A DNA stretch of 29,892 nucleotides from Candidatus Methylomirabilis sp. (GTDB lineage Bacteria; DYJV01), in contig DYJV01000030.1 of NCBI GenBank assembly GCA_020722945.1, forward strand, positions 1-29,892, in the 5' to 3' direction. Made by a program: the position numbers and the translations under genes. Below the pieces are notes generated by a model. It was not told where the DNA came from. It ran no database searches and saw nothing but the letters and a program-made list of their open reading frames with translations. Shown here piece after piece: positions 17,093 through 25,765 of this stretch. The stretch's first letter is position 1. Each line of letters starts with the position of its first letter.

Positions 17093-18307
17093 ATGAAATT
17101 TCTATATTATCGTATTGTATTGGCACTTTTTATTATTTTTACTTTTACCTCATGCAGTAAAAAAGATACTAAAAATGACATTATCAAATTTTATACTGTA
17201 AAAAAGGGGGATATAGAGAGTGTAATAAAGGTTACAGGCACGATAGTCCCTAAAACAGGTGCAGAGATAAAAGTTGGATCAAGAGTATCAGGTAAAGTCG
17301 AGAAACTTTTTGTAAAAGTTGGAGACTATGTTAAGCAGGATGATATGATTGCAATAATAGAGCATGATGACCTTGATTTTAAAGTAAAGAAACTAAAATC
17401 TACAGAATTGTATCTCCAAAATGAGTTAAACTCTGTAAAAAATGAGTATCCTATAAAGATTAATGCTAAAAAGAGTTATATTGAGAGTCTTGAAGTAAAG
17501 AGAGATTTTCTTACAAAGGAGTATAACAGAAACAAAGAGTTATTTGAATCCGATATGATCTCATTACAATCACTTGAAAATATTGACAAAGAGCTTCAAT
17601 ACCTTATAAAAACATTAGAATATGAGAAGTCTAATCTACTTACCCTTCAAAAAGAGTTTGAAGATAAGATTTTATCTTACAAGTTTAAAATTCAAGAGGC
17701 TCACAATGATGCAAGAGTTGCAGAGATAAATTACAAATTCGCATTCATAAAAGCACCTATTTCAGGGATAATATCTACTGTCTCGACTCAAGAAGGGGAA
17801 ACTGTTGCTGCAAGTCTTAGTTCGCCTGTTTTTGTAAATATTATAGACCTTGAAAAGTTGCAGGTCTCTGCATACATTGACGAGACAGATATTGGTAAGG
17901 TTAAAGTTGGACAAAATATCAAATTTATAACAGAATCTTTTTCAGATACAATTTTTAACGGTAAAGTTGTCAGTGTGTATCCGAAAGCAGAGATTACCAA
18001 CAATGTAGTAACATACAAAATAGAAGCTACAATTGATAACTTTGACAAGAGTAAGATCAAGCCTGATATGACCGTTTATATGGATGTAATAATAGAGACC
18101 AAAAATAGTGTATTACTTGTCCCTCTTAAGTCTGTAAAACTTATAAACGGACAGAATTTTGTTTTCTTAAAAAAGGGTAGTGAAAAGTTTGAGAAGAGAG
18201 CTGTTCAGCTTGGAGTTGTAAATAATGGAATGGTTGAAATCTTAAATGGTATAAAAGATGGTGACGAAATAGTAATGGAAGGATTTAAAAGTGTATCTGG
18301 TATTTGA
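17093..18307 (+). CDS. RND/MacA-type efflux periplasmic adaptor lipoprotein
   Basis: Membrane fusion protein that would link an inner-membrane pump to an outer-membrane channel. The N-terminus is a lipoprotein signal with lipobox FTSC and the lipidated Cys at about 21. Then comes the first lipoyl half (GSRVSGKVEKLFVKVGDYVK), a long alpha-helical hairpin region from about residue 100 to 205, the second lipoyl half (APISGIISTVSTQEGETV) and beta-barrel/membrane-proximal domains to residue 404. The pattern is closest to MacA/HlyD_D23. No pump (MacB, RND) or channel gene lies beside it, so partners must be elsewhere. It begins immediately after the ffh stop and its end overlaps tmk by 17 bases. 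Confidence 0.85.
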   Translation: MKFLYYRIVLALFIIFTFTSCSKKDTKNDIIKFYTVKKGDIESVIKVTGTIVPKTGAEIKVGSRVSGKVEKLFVKVGDYVKQDDMIAIIEHDDLDFKVKKLKSTELYLQNELNSVKNEYPIKINAKKSYIESLEVKRDFLTKEYNRNKELFESDMISLQSLENIDKELQYLIKTLEYEKSNLLTLQKEFEDKILSYKFKIQEAHNDARVAEINYKFAFIKAPISGIISTVSTQEGETVAASLSSPVFVNIIDLEKLQVSAYIDETDIGKVKVGQNIKFITESFSDTIFNGKVVSVYPKAEITNNVVTYKIEATIDNFDKSKIKPDMTVYMDVIIETKNSVLLVPLKSVKLINGQNFVFLKKGSEKFEKRAVQLGVVNNGMVEILNGIKDGDEIVMEGFKSVSGI

Positions 18308-18929
18308 GGGGATTGAAGGGAGTGGTAAGAGTGTCCAGATAAAATTGCTTTATCAGTTTTTAGTTGATAGAGGTTACAGTGTGTTTGTTACAAAAGAGCC
18401 CGGTTCCACTTTAATTGGCACTGAAATTAGAGCAATTTTGCTTAATAGTCGTAACATTAATATACACAAATCTACAGAGATATTTTTATACCTTGCAGAT
18501 AGATCAGAGCATATTGACAAAGTAGTAAAGCCCAATCTTAATTCATTTGATTTTATAATATCTGATAGAAGTTTCTATTCGACTCTTGTTTATCAAGGTT
18601 TTGGAAGGGGTATTGACCTAAATTTTCTTAACTATCTCAATAATTTTGTTGTAGGTGATACGGTGCCTGACAAAATATTTCTACTTGATTGTCCTGTTGA
18701 TATAGGATTAAAGAGAGCTTTAACAAGAGAGAGCCTCAAAGATATCGATGAATCAAGATTTGAAAATGAGAATTTTGATTTTCATAAAAGAGTCAGAGAT
18801 GGTTATCTCAATATTGCAAATAGTAGTAGAGAGAATTGGTTTATTATAGATTCAAGTTCTGATGTTGATACGGTATTTGATTCAATTAAAAGAGTAGTTG
18901 TAGATTTTATTGATAATGGGAGAAATTAA
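18291..18929 (+). CDS. tmk: Thymidylate kinase
   Basis: Cytoplasmic dTMP kinase for DNA precursor synthesis, 212 residues. The P-loop is FEGIEGSGKS (5-14), followed by TKEPGST, the SDRSFYSTLVYQGFGRG pattern carrying the DRS/DRY-equivalent motif, and a LID-like region at LTRESLKDIDESRFE. The start is GTG 18291, with GGAAGGA at 18278-18284 as ribosome binding site; it lies inside the end of the adaptor gene. tmk next to holB is a common arrangement in bacteria, but here a large GGDEF-EAL gene is inserted between the two. Confidence 0.94.
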   Translation: MYLVFEGIEGSGKSVQIKLLYQFLVDRGYSVFVTKEPGSTLIGTEIRAILLNSRNINIHKSTEIFLYLADRSEHIDKVVKPNLNSFDFIISDRSFYSTLVYQGFGRGIDLNFLNYLNNFVVGDTVPDKIFLLDCPVDIGLKRALTRESLKDIDESRFENENFDFHKRVRDGYLNIANSSRENWFIIDSSSDVDTVFDSIKRVVVDFIDNGRN

Positions 18930-21848
18930 TTGAACAAACTATCCAAAAATCAAGATATACTTTTTTTTACTTCATCCATAAAATATTCTGGGGATATTCT
19001 AACTAAAGTAATAGCAAACTCCTACTCTCAAAATATTGCAGATTTTATAGGTTTGTCTCATAAAGATTTTAGCACCTCTGTGAATCCCCTCATAGAATTT
19101 ATATCTGAAAAGGATCGTCAAAGTGTAATCCAATTTTATAAAAATTTACTTTTTAAAGGCACTACTGAGCAGGAGATTAGCTATACTATCAATGGTGTAA
19201 GGGTAGATGAATCACTTCATTTATTAAATAGAGACAATCTTAACGAGTTTGCTGTTGTATGGAGGAAAGACTCTTCCAATAAAGAACTTTCTCCTATTTT
19301 GAATATCCTAAATGATTTTTCAGATATGGGTATCGCAATTTACAGAGACAAAATATTATATATAAACAAAGGTTTTACCAATATAACTGGATACTCTCAA
19401 GAGGAGATTGATTCAATTGAAATTAAAAATTTTTTTCATAAGACATTTCTTAATCAGATAGAATCAAACATAAAGAGAAGGTTAGAGGGTGAAGATTTTC
19501 TTCAAACCTTTAGTGCATTGCCTATATTCAAAAAGGATGGAAGTGTAATTTTTGTTAACTCTTACTCATCTACTATCAGATATAAAGATAATTTTGCGGT
19601 GTGTTCTATCTTCTTTGATGAAACTCAAAACATCTATAACCGTTACCTTAATATCATCACCAACAAAGTAATTCATCTGAGTTCTGTAATGTATGATACA
19701 GATGAGTTTATCATTAGACTTCTCAAATTTATCAAATTAAACCCCTTTATTTACTCCTTCTTTTACAAGGCAAAGCCTGATGGGAGTATAGACAACACAA
19801 GCTCTAACTTTAGAGATATTTTTGATTGTAAACGTGAAAATGAAAATTGTTTATCTTACCAGATGGATATCTTTAATAAATTGAATAGAGAGACTCTCCT
19901 TTTATTTCCATCTCAGAAAGATATTGAAGAGTCGTTTAGTTGTCCTATAATAAAATCAAATATAAAATCAGCTTGTTTAATCAAATTACCTCTTGAAGAC
20001 AAATATTCATACATCATTATGATGTATTCAACTATACCTAATTTCTTCAGTTATCATAATGCATCTATTATAAAATCAATTTATAATAGATTATCAAGGA
20101 GTATATCTTATATAACAACCAATAATAACACAAAAATTTTAATGAGTGCTTTGGAAAATACTCTTGACTGGGTTTTGATAACAGATAATATGGGCAAGAT
20201 AGTATATGTTAATAAAACTGTAGAGAAGCTTACAGGTTATTCCAAAGTAGAGTTGATAGGAAATACCCCAAGTGTCTTAAAATCTGGTTACTACGATAAA
20301 GAGTTTTATAATAATATGTGGAAGACTTTAGAATCTGGTAATCCTTTTAGTTGTGTCATTCTTAATAAAAATAAAAATGGGGGGACATTTAAGCTTGAGC
20401 ATCTTATTTTACCTGTAAAATTGGGTAATACCATTACCCATTATGTTGCTTTTGCCAGAGATCTTGAAAGGATGGATAAGCTTCAAGGTGAGATTTACGA
20501 ATTAAAATTCAAAGATGCTCTTACAGGTTTACTCAATAGATATGGGTTTAAGATAGAAGGGAGCAGATTTATAGATAATTTTATTCCCAAAGATAAAAAA
20601 GAGGTAGTTATACTCATTCTTATAGATATTTACAACTTCTCCCATATCAATAACATCCATTCAGAAGATATTGGCGATGCATTCCTTATTGATTTTTCTA
20701 AAATAATAAAATCCCTTTTTAATGATGAAGATATCATTGGCAGGACAGGTGGAGATGAGTTTGCTATCCTAAAAGTTATCAAAGAAAATACAACACGGGG
20801 TTATGGTAAATCCCCTTTAACTTATGACAGTTTAAAAAAGGATGAGATAGATGGTATACAAAAAGATGTGATTATAGATTATGTTGAAAGTATAATAGAA
20901 GCCTTCAAATTTGTTCGTATTACAGATAAAGGTATTATCTCTCCAATTAATATAGGTGTATCAATATTCCCTTATGATGCATCTAATATAGAGGATATTC
21001 TAAATCAGGCAAGAATTGCTCTAAGTATTAGCAAAAATATGGGGGAGAACAGATATAGTTTTTTTAATGAGGATTTTTCCCATGGTATTAAAAAAAGGGA
21101 TACTATTCAGGGTATAATTCTTGATGCATTAGTAAAAGATTGGTTTAATATTGTTCTACAACCCTACTTTGACTCAGAAAGTAAAGAGATTGCTGGTATG
21201 GAAGCTCTCCTCAGGATAGAGCACCCTGAAAAGGGTCTTCTACTTCCAGGCTATTTTATCGATATTTTAGAAAATTCGGAGCTTATATTTGAAGTTGAGA
21301 TTATAATAATAAACAAAATCAAAAATATCCTTATTTCATGGCTTGATAAAGGTCTAAAAGTTGTCCCAATATCGCTTAATATCACAGGTAGAAGTTTTAA
21401 AAACGAGATAGTTATGAAAACATTAAAAGATGCAGCAGATACTTTCAATAAGCCACTTATCAAACTTGAAATAATAGAGAGACTTTTTCTTGAAGATATA
21501 GATTATGCATTAGATAAGCTCAAGAATCTTAAAGAGTCTAATATTGCGATATCGCTTGATGATTTTGGGACAGGTTACTCTTCATTGTCTTATGTTGCAG
21601 CTATACCTATGGATCAGGTAAAGATAGATATATCTTTTGTAAGGAGGATGCTTGAAGATAAGAAATCTTTCCATATTGTTGAAATAATAATCTTAATGGC
21701 TAAAAAACTTGGAGTAAAGACTGTCGCAGAAGGTGTGGAGAGTGAAGATCAGTATAATATACTTAAAACTCTCGGTTGTGATTATATACAAGGTTACTAT
21801 TTTGCAAAACCTATGAGTGTAAATGATGCTCAAAAGTATCTCGAATGA
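18930..21848 (+). CDS. PAS-GAF-like-PAS-GGDEF-EAL c-di-GMP signalling protein
   Basis: A 972-residue protein that may make and/or degrade c-di-GMP. N-terminal sensory regions are one weak PAS-like segment (1-115), a PAS domain (about 122-230, LYINKGFTNITGYSQEEIDS), a GAF-like region (about 240-400) and a second PAS (about 403-512, IVYVNKTVEKLTGYSKVELI). The GGDEF domain runs from about 525; the GGDEF motif is intact at 607-611 (GRTGGDEFAIL), but the RxxD inhibitory site just before it is absent and an extra loop follows at about 615-645. The EAL domain (about 725-972) has EALLR at 758-762, DDFGTGYSS and VAEGVES with GYYFAKPM, so catalysis looks possible. No transmembrane segment is apparent. 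TTG 18930 starts right after the tmk stop; GGGAG precedes it. The 3' end overlaps holB by four bases. Confidence 0.9.
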   Translation: MNKLSKNQDILFFTSSIKYSGDILTKVIANSYSQNIADFIGLSHKDFSTSVNPLIEFISEKDRQSVIQFYKNLLFKGTTEQEISYTINGVRVDESLHLLNRDNLNEFAVVWRKDSSNKELSPILNILNDFSDMGIAIYRDKILYINKGFTNITGYSQEEIDSIEIKNFFHKTFLNQIESNIKRRLEGEDFLQTFSALPIFKKDGSVIFVNSYSSTIRYKDNFAVCSIFFDETQNIYNRYLNIITNKVIHLSSVMYDTDEFIIRLLKFIKLNPFIYSFFYKAKPDGSIDNTSSNFRDIFDCKRENENCLSYQMDIFNKLNRETLLLFPSQKDIEESFSCPIIKSNIKSACLIKLPLEDKYSYIIMMYSTIPNFFSYHNASIIKSIYNRLSRSISYITTNNNTKILMSALENTLDWVLITDNMGKIVYVNKTVEKLTGYSKVELIGNTPSVLKSGYYDKEFYNNMWKTLESGNPFSCVILNKNKNGGTFKLEHLILPVKLGNTITHYVAFARDLERMDKLQGEIYELKFKDALTGLLNRYGFKIEGSRFIDNFIPKDKKEVVILILIDIYNFSHINNIHSEDIGDAFLIDFSKIIKSLFNDEDIIGRTGGDEFAILKVIKENTTRGYGKSPLTYDSLKKDEIDGIQKDVIIDYVESIIEAFKFVRITDKGIISPINIGVSIFPYDASNIEDILNQARIALSISKNMGENRYSFFNEDFSHGIKKRDTIQGIILDALVKDWFNIVLQPYFDSESKEIAGMEALLRIEHPEKGLLLPGYFIDILENSELIFEVEIIIINKIKNILISWLDKGLKVVPISLNITGRSFKNEIVMKTLKDAADTFNKPLIKLEIIERLFLEDIDYALDKLKNLKESNIAISLDDFGTGYSSLSYVAAIPMDQVKIDISFVRRMLEDKKSFHIVEIIILMAKKLGVKTVAEGVESEDQYNILKTLGCDYIQGYYFAKPMSVNDAQKYLE

Positions 21849-22639
21849 GTAGCAGTATAGTAGAATATTTTATTAATTCAGGTAAAATTCCTCAATCAAT
21901 TATTCTTGAAGGGAGAGATAGTAATAGATGTTTTGAACAGGCTTTATATATTGCATCGAGATTGCTATGTAAATTAAATGATAGTGCAAATATCGTTAAA
22001 ATTTCCCAAAATATTCACCCTGATTTATTTATTGTAGAGGTTCAGGAGAAGAGTAAGAGTATAAAGATAGATCAAATAAGGGGGTTAAAAGATTTCTACT
22101 CTCTATCCCCTCAGATAGGCAGCAAAAAAGTTATAATAGTTAGAGATGCAAATTTTTTTACAGAGGAAGCTGGTAATGCTTTACTGAAAATATTGGAGGA
22201 GCCTATTGAGCAGAGGTATTTTATCCTAACTGTCCAAAATAGAAATCTTCTGCTATCTACAGTAGTATCAAGGTGTATATGTATCAAGGTTAAGTCGTCA
22301 GAGAGTAAAGACCCAAAATATAACTCTGATGTTGGAGAGTTGCTTCCACTTTTCCAGAATATAGATAAAAAAGATATTTTTTATGCAGATATTTATGATA
22401 CTCTTGAAAAATTTTCAAATTTAAACTCTGATAAATATTTGTCTGATCTTATTTACCTAAATTCTTCTATATTTGATGATTCGGAGTTTTTTGAGGGTTT
22501 CAGATTAAATATCATTGAATCACTTTTAAATCTCACCAAACTTGTAAAGTTAAATATAAGTTCCAGAAACATAATTTCACTTTTTGCACTATATTTAAGT
22601 AGAAAAAATTTTAAAAAAGGGGTTATTGACTTTGAATAA
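21845..22639 (+). CDS. holB: DNA polymerase III clamp-loader subunit delta'
   Basis: Subunit delta' of the DNA polymerase III clamp loader, 264 residues. It lacks a real Walker A motif (LEGRDSNRCF at 21-30), as is normal for delta', and keeps HPDL (58-61), KIDQIRGL, the AGNALLKILEEP segment (109-120) and the SRC sensor motif at 142-144. The C-terminal domain is less conserved but helical. The ATG overlaps the stop of the preceding c-di-GMP gene (ATGA), and the stop overlaps the start of ricT, so it is embedded in the operon. Confidence 0.88.
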   Translation: MSSSIVEYFINSGKIPQSIILEGRDSNRCFEQALYIASRLLCKLNDSANIVKISQNIHPDLFIVEVQEKSKSIKIDQIRGLKDFYSLSPQIGSKKVIIVRDANFFTEEAGNALLKILEEPIEQRYFILTVQNRNLLLSTVVSRCICIKVKSSESKDPKYNSDVGELLPLFQNIDKKDIFYADIYDTLEKFSNLNSDKYLSDLIYLNSSIFDDSEFFEGFRLNIIESLLNLTKLVKLNISSRNIISLFALYLSRKNFKKGVIDFE

Positions 22640-23372
22640 AGATAAATTGTTTATTGTATCATTTAAAAAAGCGGATCTTCCACAGACTTTCATCTCTGAT
22701 ATTGATGATGATATTCTGGTAGGGGATCTGGTAGTAGGTGAAAGTGAGAGAGGTATTACTATTGGTAAAGTTATTAAGATCCTTTCTCTTGAAGATATTG
22801 AAAAAGCTGGTATAAAAGATTTAGAAAAGGTTAGCTCTATTGTCAGAAAGGCAACTTCTGAGGATCAGGCAATCTATGAGAAGAATAAGAGAGATGCTGA
22901 GGAAGCAGACAGAATATGCCTTCAAAAAATAAAAGATTTTAATCTTGGGATGAAATTAGTCAGATCAGAGTATATGCTTGATAAGAAGAAGATAGTCTTC
23001 TACTTTACATCTGATGGGAGGGTTGATTTTAGAGAGCTTGTAAAAGAGCTTGCAAAAGAGTTTAAAATAAGAATTGAGATGAGACAGATAGGTGTCCGTG
23101 ATGAGACCAAAATGATAGGTTGCATAGGTAATTGCGGTAGAGAATCTTGCTGCTCTATATTTTTGTATGATTTTCAGCCTGTGAGTGTGAAGACTGCAAA
23201 AGATCAGAATATAGTCCTCAATCCTTCAAAAATATCTGGAGTTTGTGGAAGATTGATGTGCTGTCTCAGCTTTGAGCATACAAACTATCTTGAAAAAATG
23301 GAAGATAAACAGATAGATTTAAGAAAATTTGAAACAATAAGTGATGATGAGCTAAAAAAATTAGAGGGTTAG
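22632..23372 (+). CDS. ricT: PSP1-domain protein RicT (YaaT)
   Basis: PSP1-domain protein, in Bacillus a subunit of the RicA-RicF-RicT (Y) complex that carries iron-sulphur clusters and affects RNA processing; in Gram-negative bacteria its role is unclear. I use TTG 22632 as start because the G-rich ribosome binding site around 22616-22622 lies nine bases upstream; TTG 22626 is also in frame. The 246 residues contain cysteines C164, C168, C173, C174, C205, C210 and C211 in GCIGNCGRESCCS and GVCGRLMCCLSFEH, a likely cluster-binding set. The gene follows holB as in many bacteria and directly abuts the DciA-like gene. Confidence 0.88.
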   Translation: MNKDKLFIVSFKKADLPQTFISDIDDDILVGDLVVGESERGITIGKVIKILSLEDIEKAGIKDLEKVSSIVRKATSEDQAIYEKNKRDAEEADRICLQKIKDFNLGMKLVRSEYMLDKKKIVFYFTSDGRVDFRELVKELAKEFKIRIEMRQIGVRDETKMIGCIGNCGRESCCSIFLYDFQPVSVKTAKDQNIVLNPSKISGVCGRLMCCLSFEHTNYLEKMEDKQIDLRKFETISDDELKKLEG

Positions 23373-23651
23373 ATGGAACATATATCTTCCATTATTCACA
23401 AAATCTTAAAAAACTCTGGTAAAGAGCATCTCTACTACGAAGGTTTGATAAGGATTAATTGGAGTAATTTTGTTGGTGATATTATTGCCAGCAATTCAAT
23501 CCCTGATAGAGTCCAAAATAACATCCTCTACATAAAATGTGTAAATTCTGCTTGGAAGCAGGAGATATTCTTCTTTAAAGATAAGATAAAGACGAGAATT
23601 AATACTTTTCTTGATAAAGAATTGCTACAAGATATCAAGGTTTTTATGTAA
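23373..23651 (+). CDS. DUF721 / DciA-like protein
   Basis: Small protein of 92 residues with the DUF721 pattern: N-terminal helices (ISSIIHKILKNSG), a central INWSNFVGDIIASNSIPDRV and ILYIKCVNSAWKQEIFFFKD. DUF721 proteins include DciA, which loads the DnaB replicative helicase in bacteria without DnaC. The family is broad and this copy is short, lacking the C-terminal tail of long DciA, so I do not assign the symbol. It abuts ricT (no gap) and mobAB (no gap). The ATG is right after the TAG of ricT. Confidence 0.75.
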   Translation: MEHISSIIHKILKNSGKEHLYYEGLIRINWSNFVGDIIASNSIPDRVQNNILYIKCVNSAWKQEIFFFKDKIKTRINTFLDKELLQDIKVFM

Positions 23652-24731
23652 ATGGATATCACAGCAGTCATACTTTGCGGGGGGAAATCGTCCCGTATGG
23701 GGAGGGAGAAAACATTTGAGCAGATAAATGGTCTCCCAATTATAGAGCATATTTTAAATGTAGTCAGAAATATCTTTCAAAATATAGTTATCAACAGCAA
23801 TAATCCCCATCTTTTTAAATCTTACAATCTTCCTGTGATAGAGGATATAATACCTAATAAAAAATCTATTGGTGGAATATACTCTGTATTAAAAAAAATT
23901 GATACAAAGTATGCTTTTGTGGTGGCATGTGATATGCCTTTTCTATTAGAGGGTGCATTTAGATTAATGCTGAAGAAAATAGAGGAGAACGATTACGATA
24001 TTGTTTTTCCTAAGATACAGGGTCAGTTTCAACCATTTTTTGCCATTTATTCAAAAAATTGTATCCCTGCGATAGAGGAGCTGATCTATCAAGGAAAATT
24101 TAAAAGTTCACTCCTTGTTGACAAAGTAAATGTAAAAATTGTCGATCAGGGGGAATTTAAAAACATTTCTGACATAGATAAACTTTTTTTTAATATAAAC
24201 ACAGAGCACGATTTTGAAAATGCCTTAAAAGGTAGATTTAAAAAAACAAAGATATTTGGAATAGTTGCCAAAAATTCAAACTCCGGTAAAACCACATTGA
24301 TAAGAAAGTTGATAAAGAGATTTAAAGATGAGAAATTTAGAGTAGCTGTAATAAAAAATACATTCCATAAAATAGAGATAGATAAAGAGGGTAAAGATAG
24401 TTATCACTTTTTTCAAGATGGTGCTGATGCTGTTGTGATAACTTCCAATGATGAGATTGTTATCAGAAAGCGAAAGGATGAGGAGCATAAATTCCCAATT
24501 AAATATATAAGAGATAATTACCTTAGCGATGTTGATGTTATCATCCTTGAAGGTCACAAAACAGGCAATATCCCCAAAATAGAGCTTATCAAGAATGACC
24601 AGAGAGAGTTTATCTTTACAAACGATTCTGCTGTATCTGCAATTGTTTCTGACAAATATATAGATACATCACTACCGGTCTTTAAATTTGATGAAGATCA
24701 GAAGATATTTGAGTTTATAAAAAATGCTTAA
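23652..24731 (+). CDS. mobAB: MobA-MobB fusion: molybdenum cofactor guanylyltransferase plus MGD synthesis protein B
   Basis: Two-domain protein of 359 residues for molybdopterin guanine dinucleotide formation. The N-terminal MobA domain (to about 195) has the nucleotidyltransferase motif LCGGKSSRMGREK at 8-20, and VACDMPFL carrying the metal-binding Asp. The C-terminal MobB domain starts at about 198 with FGIVAKNSNSGKTTLI (P-loop) and has the family segment VAVIKNTFHKIEIDKEGKDS and VDVIILEGHK. MobA and MobB are separate in Escherichia coli; fusions are known in some lineages. It suggests a molybdoenzyme (for example nitrate or formate reductase) outside the window. The ATG follows the previous stop by no gap, and mqnA overlaps its end by eight bases. 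Confidence 0.9.
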   Translation: MDITAVILCGGKSSRMGREKTFEQINGLPIIEHILNVVRNIFQNIVINSNNPHLFKSYNLPVIEDIIPNKKSIGGIYSVLKKIDTKYAFVVACDMPFLLEGAFRLMLKKIEENDYDIVFPKIQGQFQPFFAIYSKNCIPAIEELIYQGKFKSSLLVDKVNVKIVDQGEFKNISDIDKLFFNINTEHDFENALKGRFKKTKIFGIVAKNSNSGKTTLIRKLIKRFKDEKFRVAVIKNTFHKIEIDKEGKDSYHFFQDGADAVVITSNDEIVIRKRKDEEHKFPIKYIRDNYLSDVDVIILEGHKTGNIPKIELIKNDQREFIFTNDSAVSAIVSDKYIDTSLPVFKFDEDQKIFEFIKNA

Positions 24732-25512
24732 AATAGGTAAAATAAATTATCTTAATGTCTACCCACTCTATCAAAACTTGAAAGGTTTTAATCTGATAAG
24801 TGGTGAACCTTCATATCTAAATAGATTGATAAGAGTTGGTGAGATAGATATATCCCCCTCTTCAACATTTGAATATTTTCAATTTCCAGAAAAATATTTT
24901 GTTGTAGATAATTTATCGATAAGCTCCAATAAGAAGGTTTTATCTGTTTTACTACTCACCTACAAACCGATAGAGGATATTTACCATGACAAAATATTCC
25001 TCTCATCTTCTTCAAGCACATCGAATGTTCTTTTGCAGATAATTTTTTACGAATTCTTAAATCGTGGTGAACTAAAATTTGAATCTCAAAAGGAGAATCT
25101 TTTTGAGGCAGGTAAAAATCAGCTTATTATAGGTGATGAAGCTTTGAAGATTTATTTCAACAAACCTTCAGGTTGTTTTATCTATGATATTGCTCAAATA
25201 TGGGAAAATTACACAGGTTTACCATTTGTATTTGCACTCTGGCTGGTAAACAGAGTCTCTTTTGAAAAGAGGATGAAAGATATAAATGATTTTATCAATA
25301 TAATTGTTCAAAACAAACTTTCTTATACAATTCCATCTTCTTACAAAGATTTTACAGTGTCAGAGATTGATGAATACTTCAAATATATAGATTACAATTT
25401 TTCAAGTAAACATAAAGCTTCTTTGGAGCTTTTTCTCAAATTGTCAGTCAAATACAAATTTATTAAAAATTTTTTTGATACTACAAATATTTCAAACTTC
25501 TTGGGCAGTTAG
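24724..25512 (+). CDS. mqnA: Chorismate dehydratase, futalosine pathway
   Basis: First enzyme of the futalosine menaquinone pathway, making 3-enolpyruvyl-benzoate from chorismate. The 262-residue protein has the periplasmic-binding-protein-like fold of MqnA: it opens with LKIGKINYLNVYPLY, has GEPSYLNRLIRVGEIDISPSS and the LIIGDEALK segment, then GLPFVFALWLVNR. ATG 24724 lies inside the last codons of mobAB. It is the last gene of the long co-oriented run, followed by a 244-base gap. Use of this pathway rather than MenF-D-C-B fits an anaerobic, menaquinone-based respirer. MqnD is a paralogous fold, but the start of the protein favours MqnA. Confidence 0.88.
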   Translation: MLKIGKINYLNVYPLYQNLKGFNLISGEPSYLNRLIRVGEIDISPSSTFEYFQFPEKYFVVDNLSISSNKKVLSVLLLTYKPIEDIYHDKIFLSSSSSTSNVLLQIIFYEFLNRGELKFESQKENLFEAGKNQLIIGDEALKIYFNKPSGCFIYDIAQIWENYTGLPFVFALWLVNRVSFEKRMKDINDFINIIVQNKLSYTIPSSYKDFTVSEIDEYFKYIDYNFSSKHKASLELFLKLSVKYKFIKNFFDTTNISNFLGS

Positions 25513-25643
25513 AGATAGTTAATGGGGGGGTAGCAAAGATAAAGATTGATTATACTTCCTCTGTTGAGAAATTAATAGTAATAGATTAGCATTATTTCTG
25601 ATTCATTTTATGTTGATAAGTAGAGTTTTCTAAAATTAAAAAC

Positions 25644-25665
25644 TGTTCTTCAAAAAATTAGAACA
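25644..25665 (+). repeat. Short inverted repeat upstream of ppk2
   Basis: TGTTCT (25644-25649) and AGAACA (25660-25665) flank ten AT-rich bases in the gap before ppk2. It could be an operator or a weak hairpin. Nothing else was recognised in the 25513-25756 gap. Confidence 0.25.
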
Positions 25666-25765
25666 AATATTTTGTTAATTTATCGCTTTGTAAATGGCAT
25701 TGAGAGCTAAAGTTTTACTTTTTACATACAAATGATAAAATAAAAAAATTAAAAGGATGTTAAAA

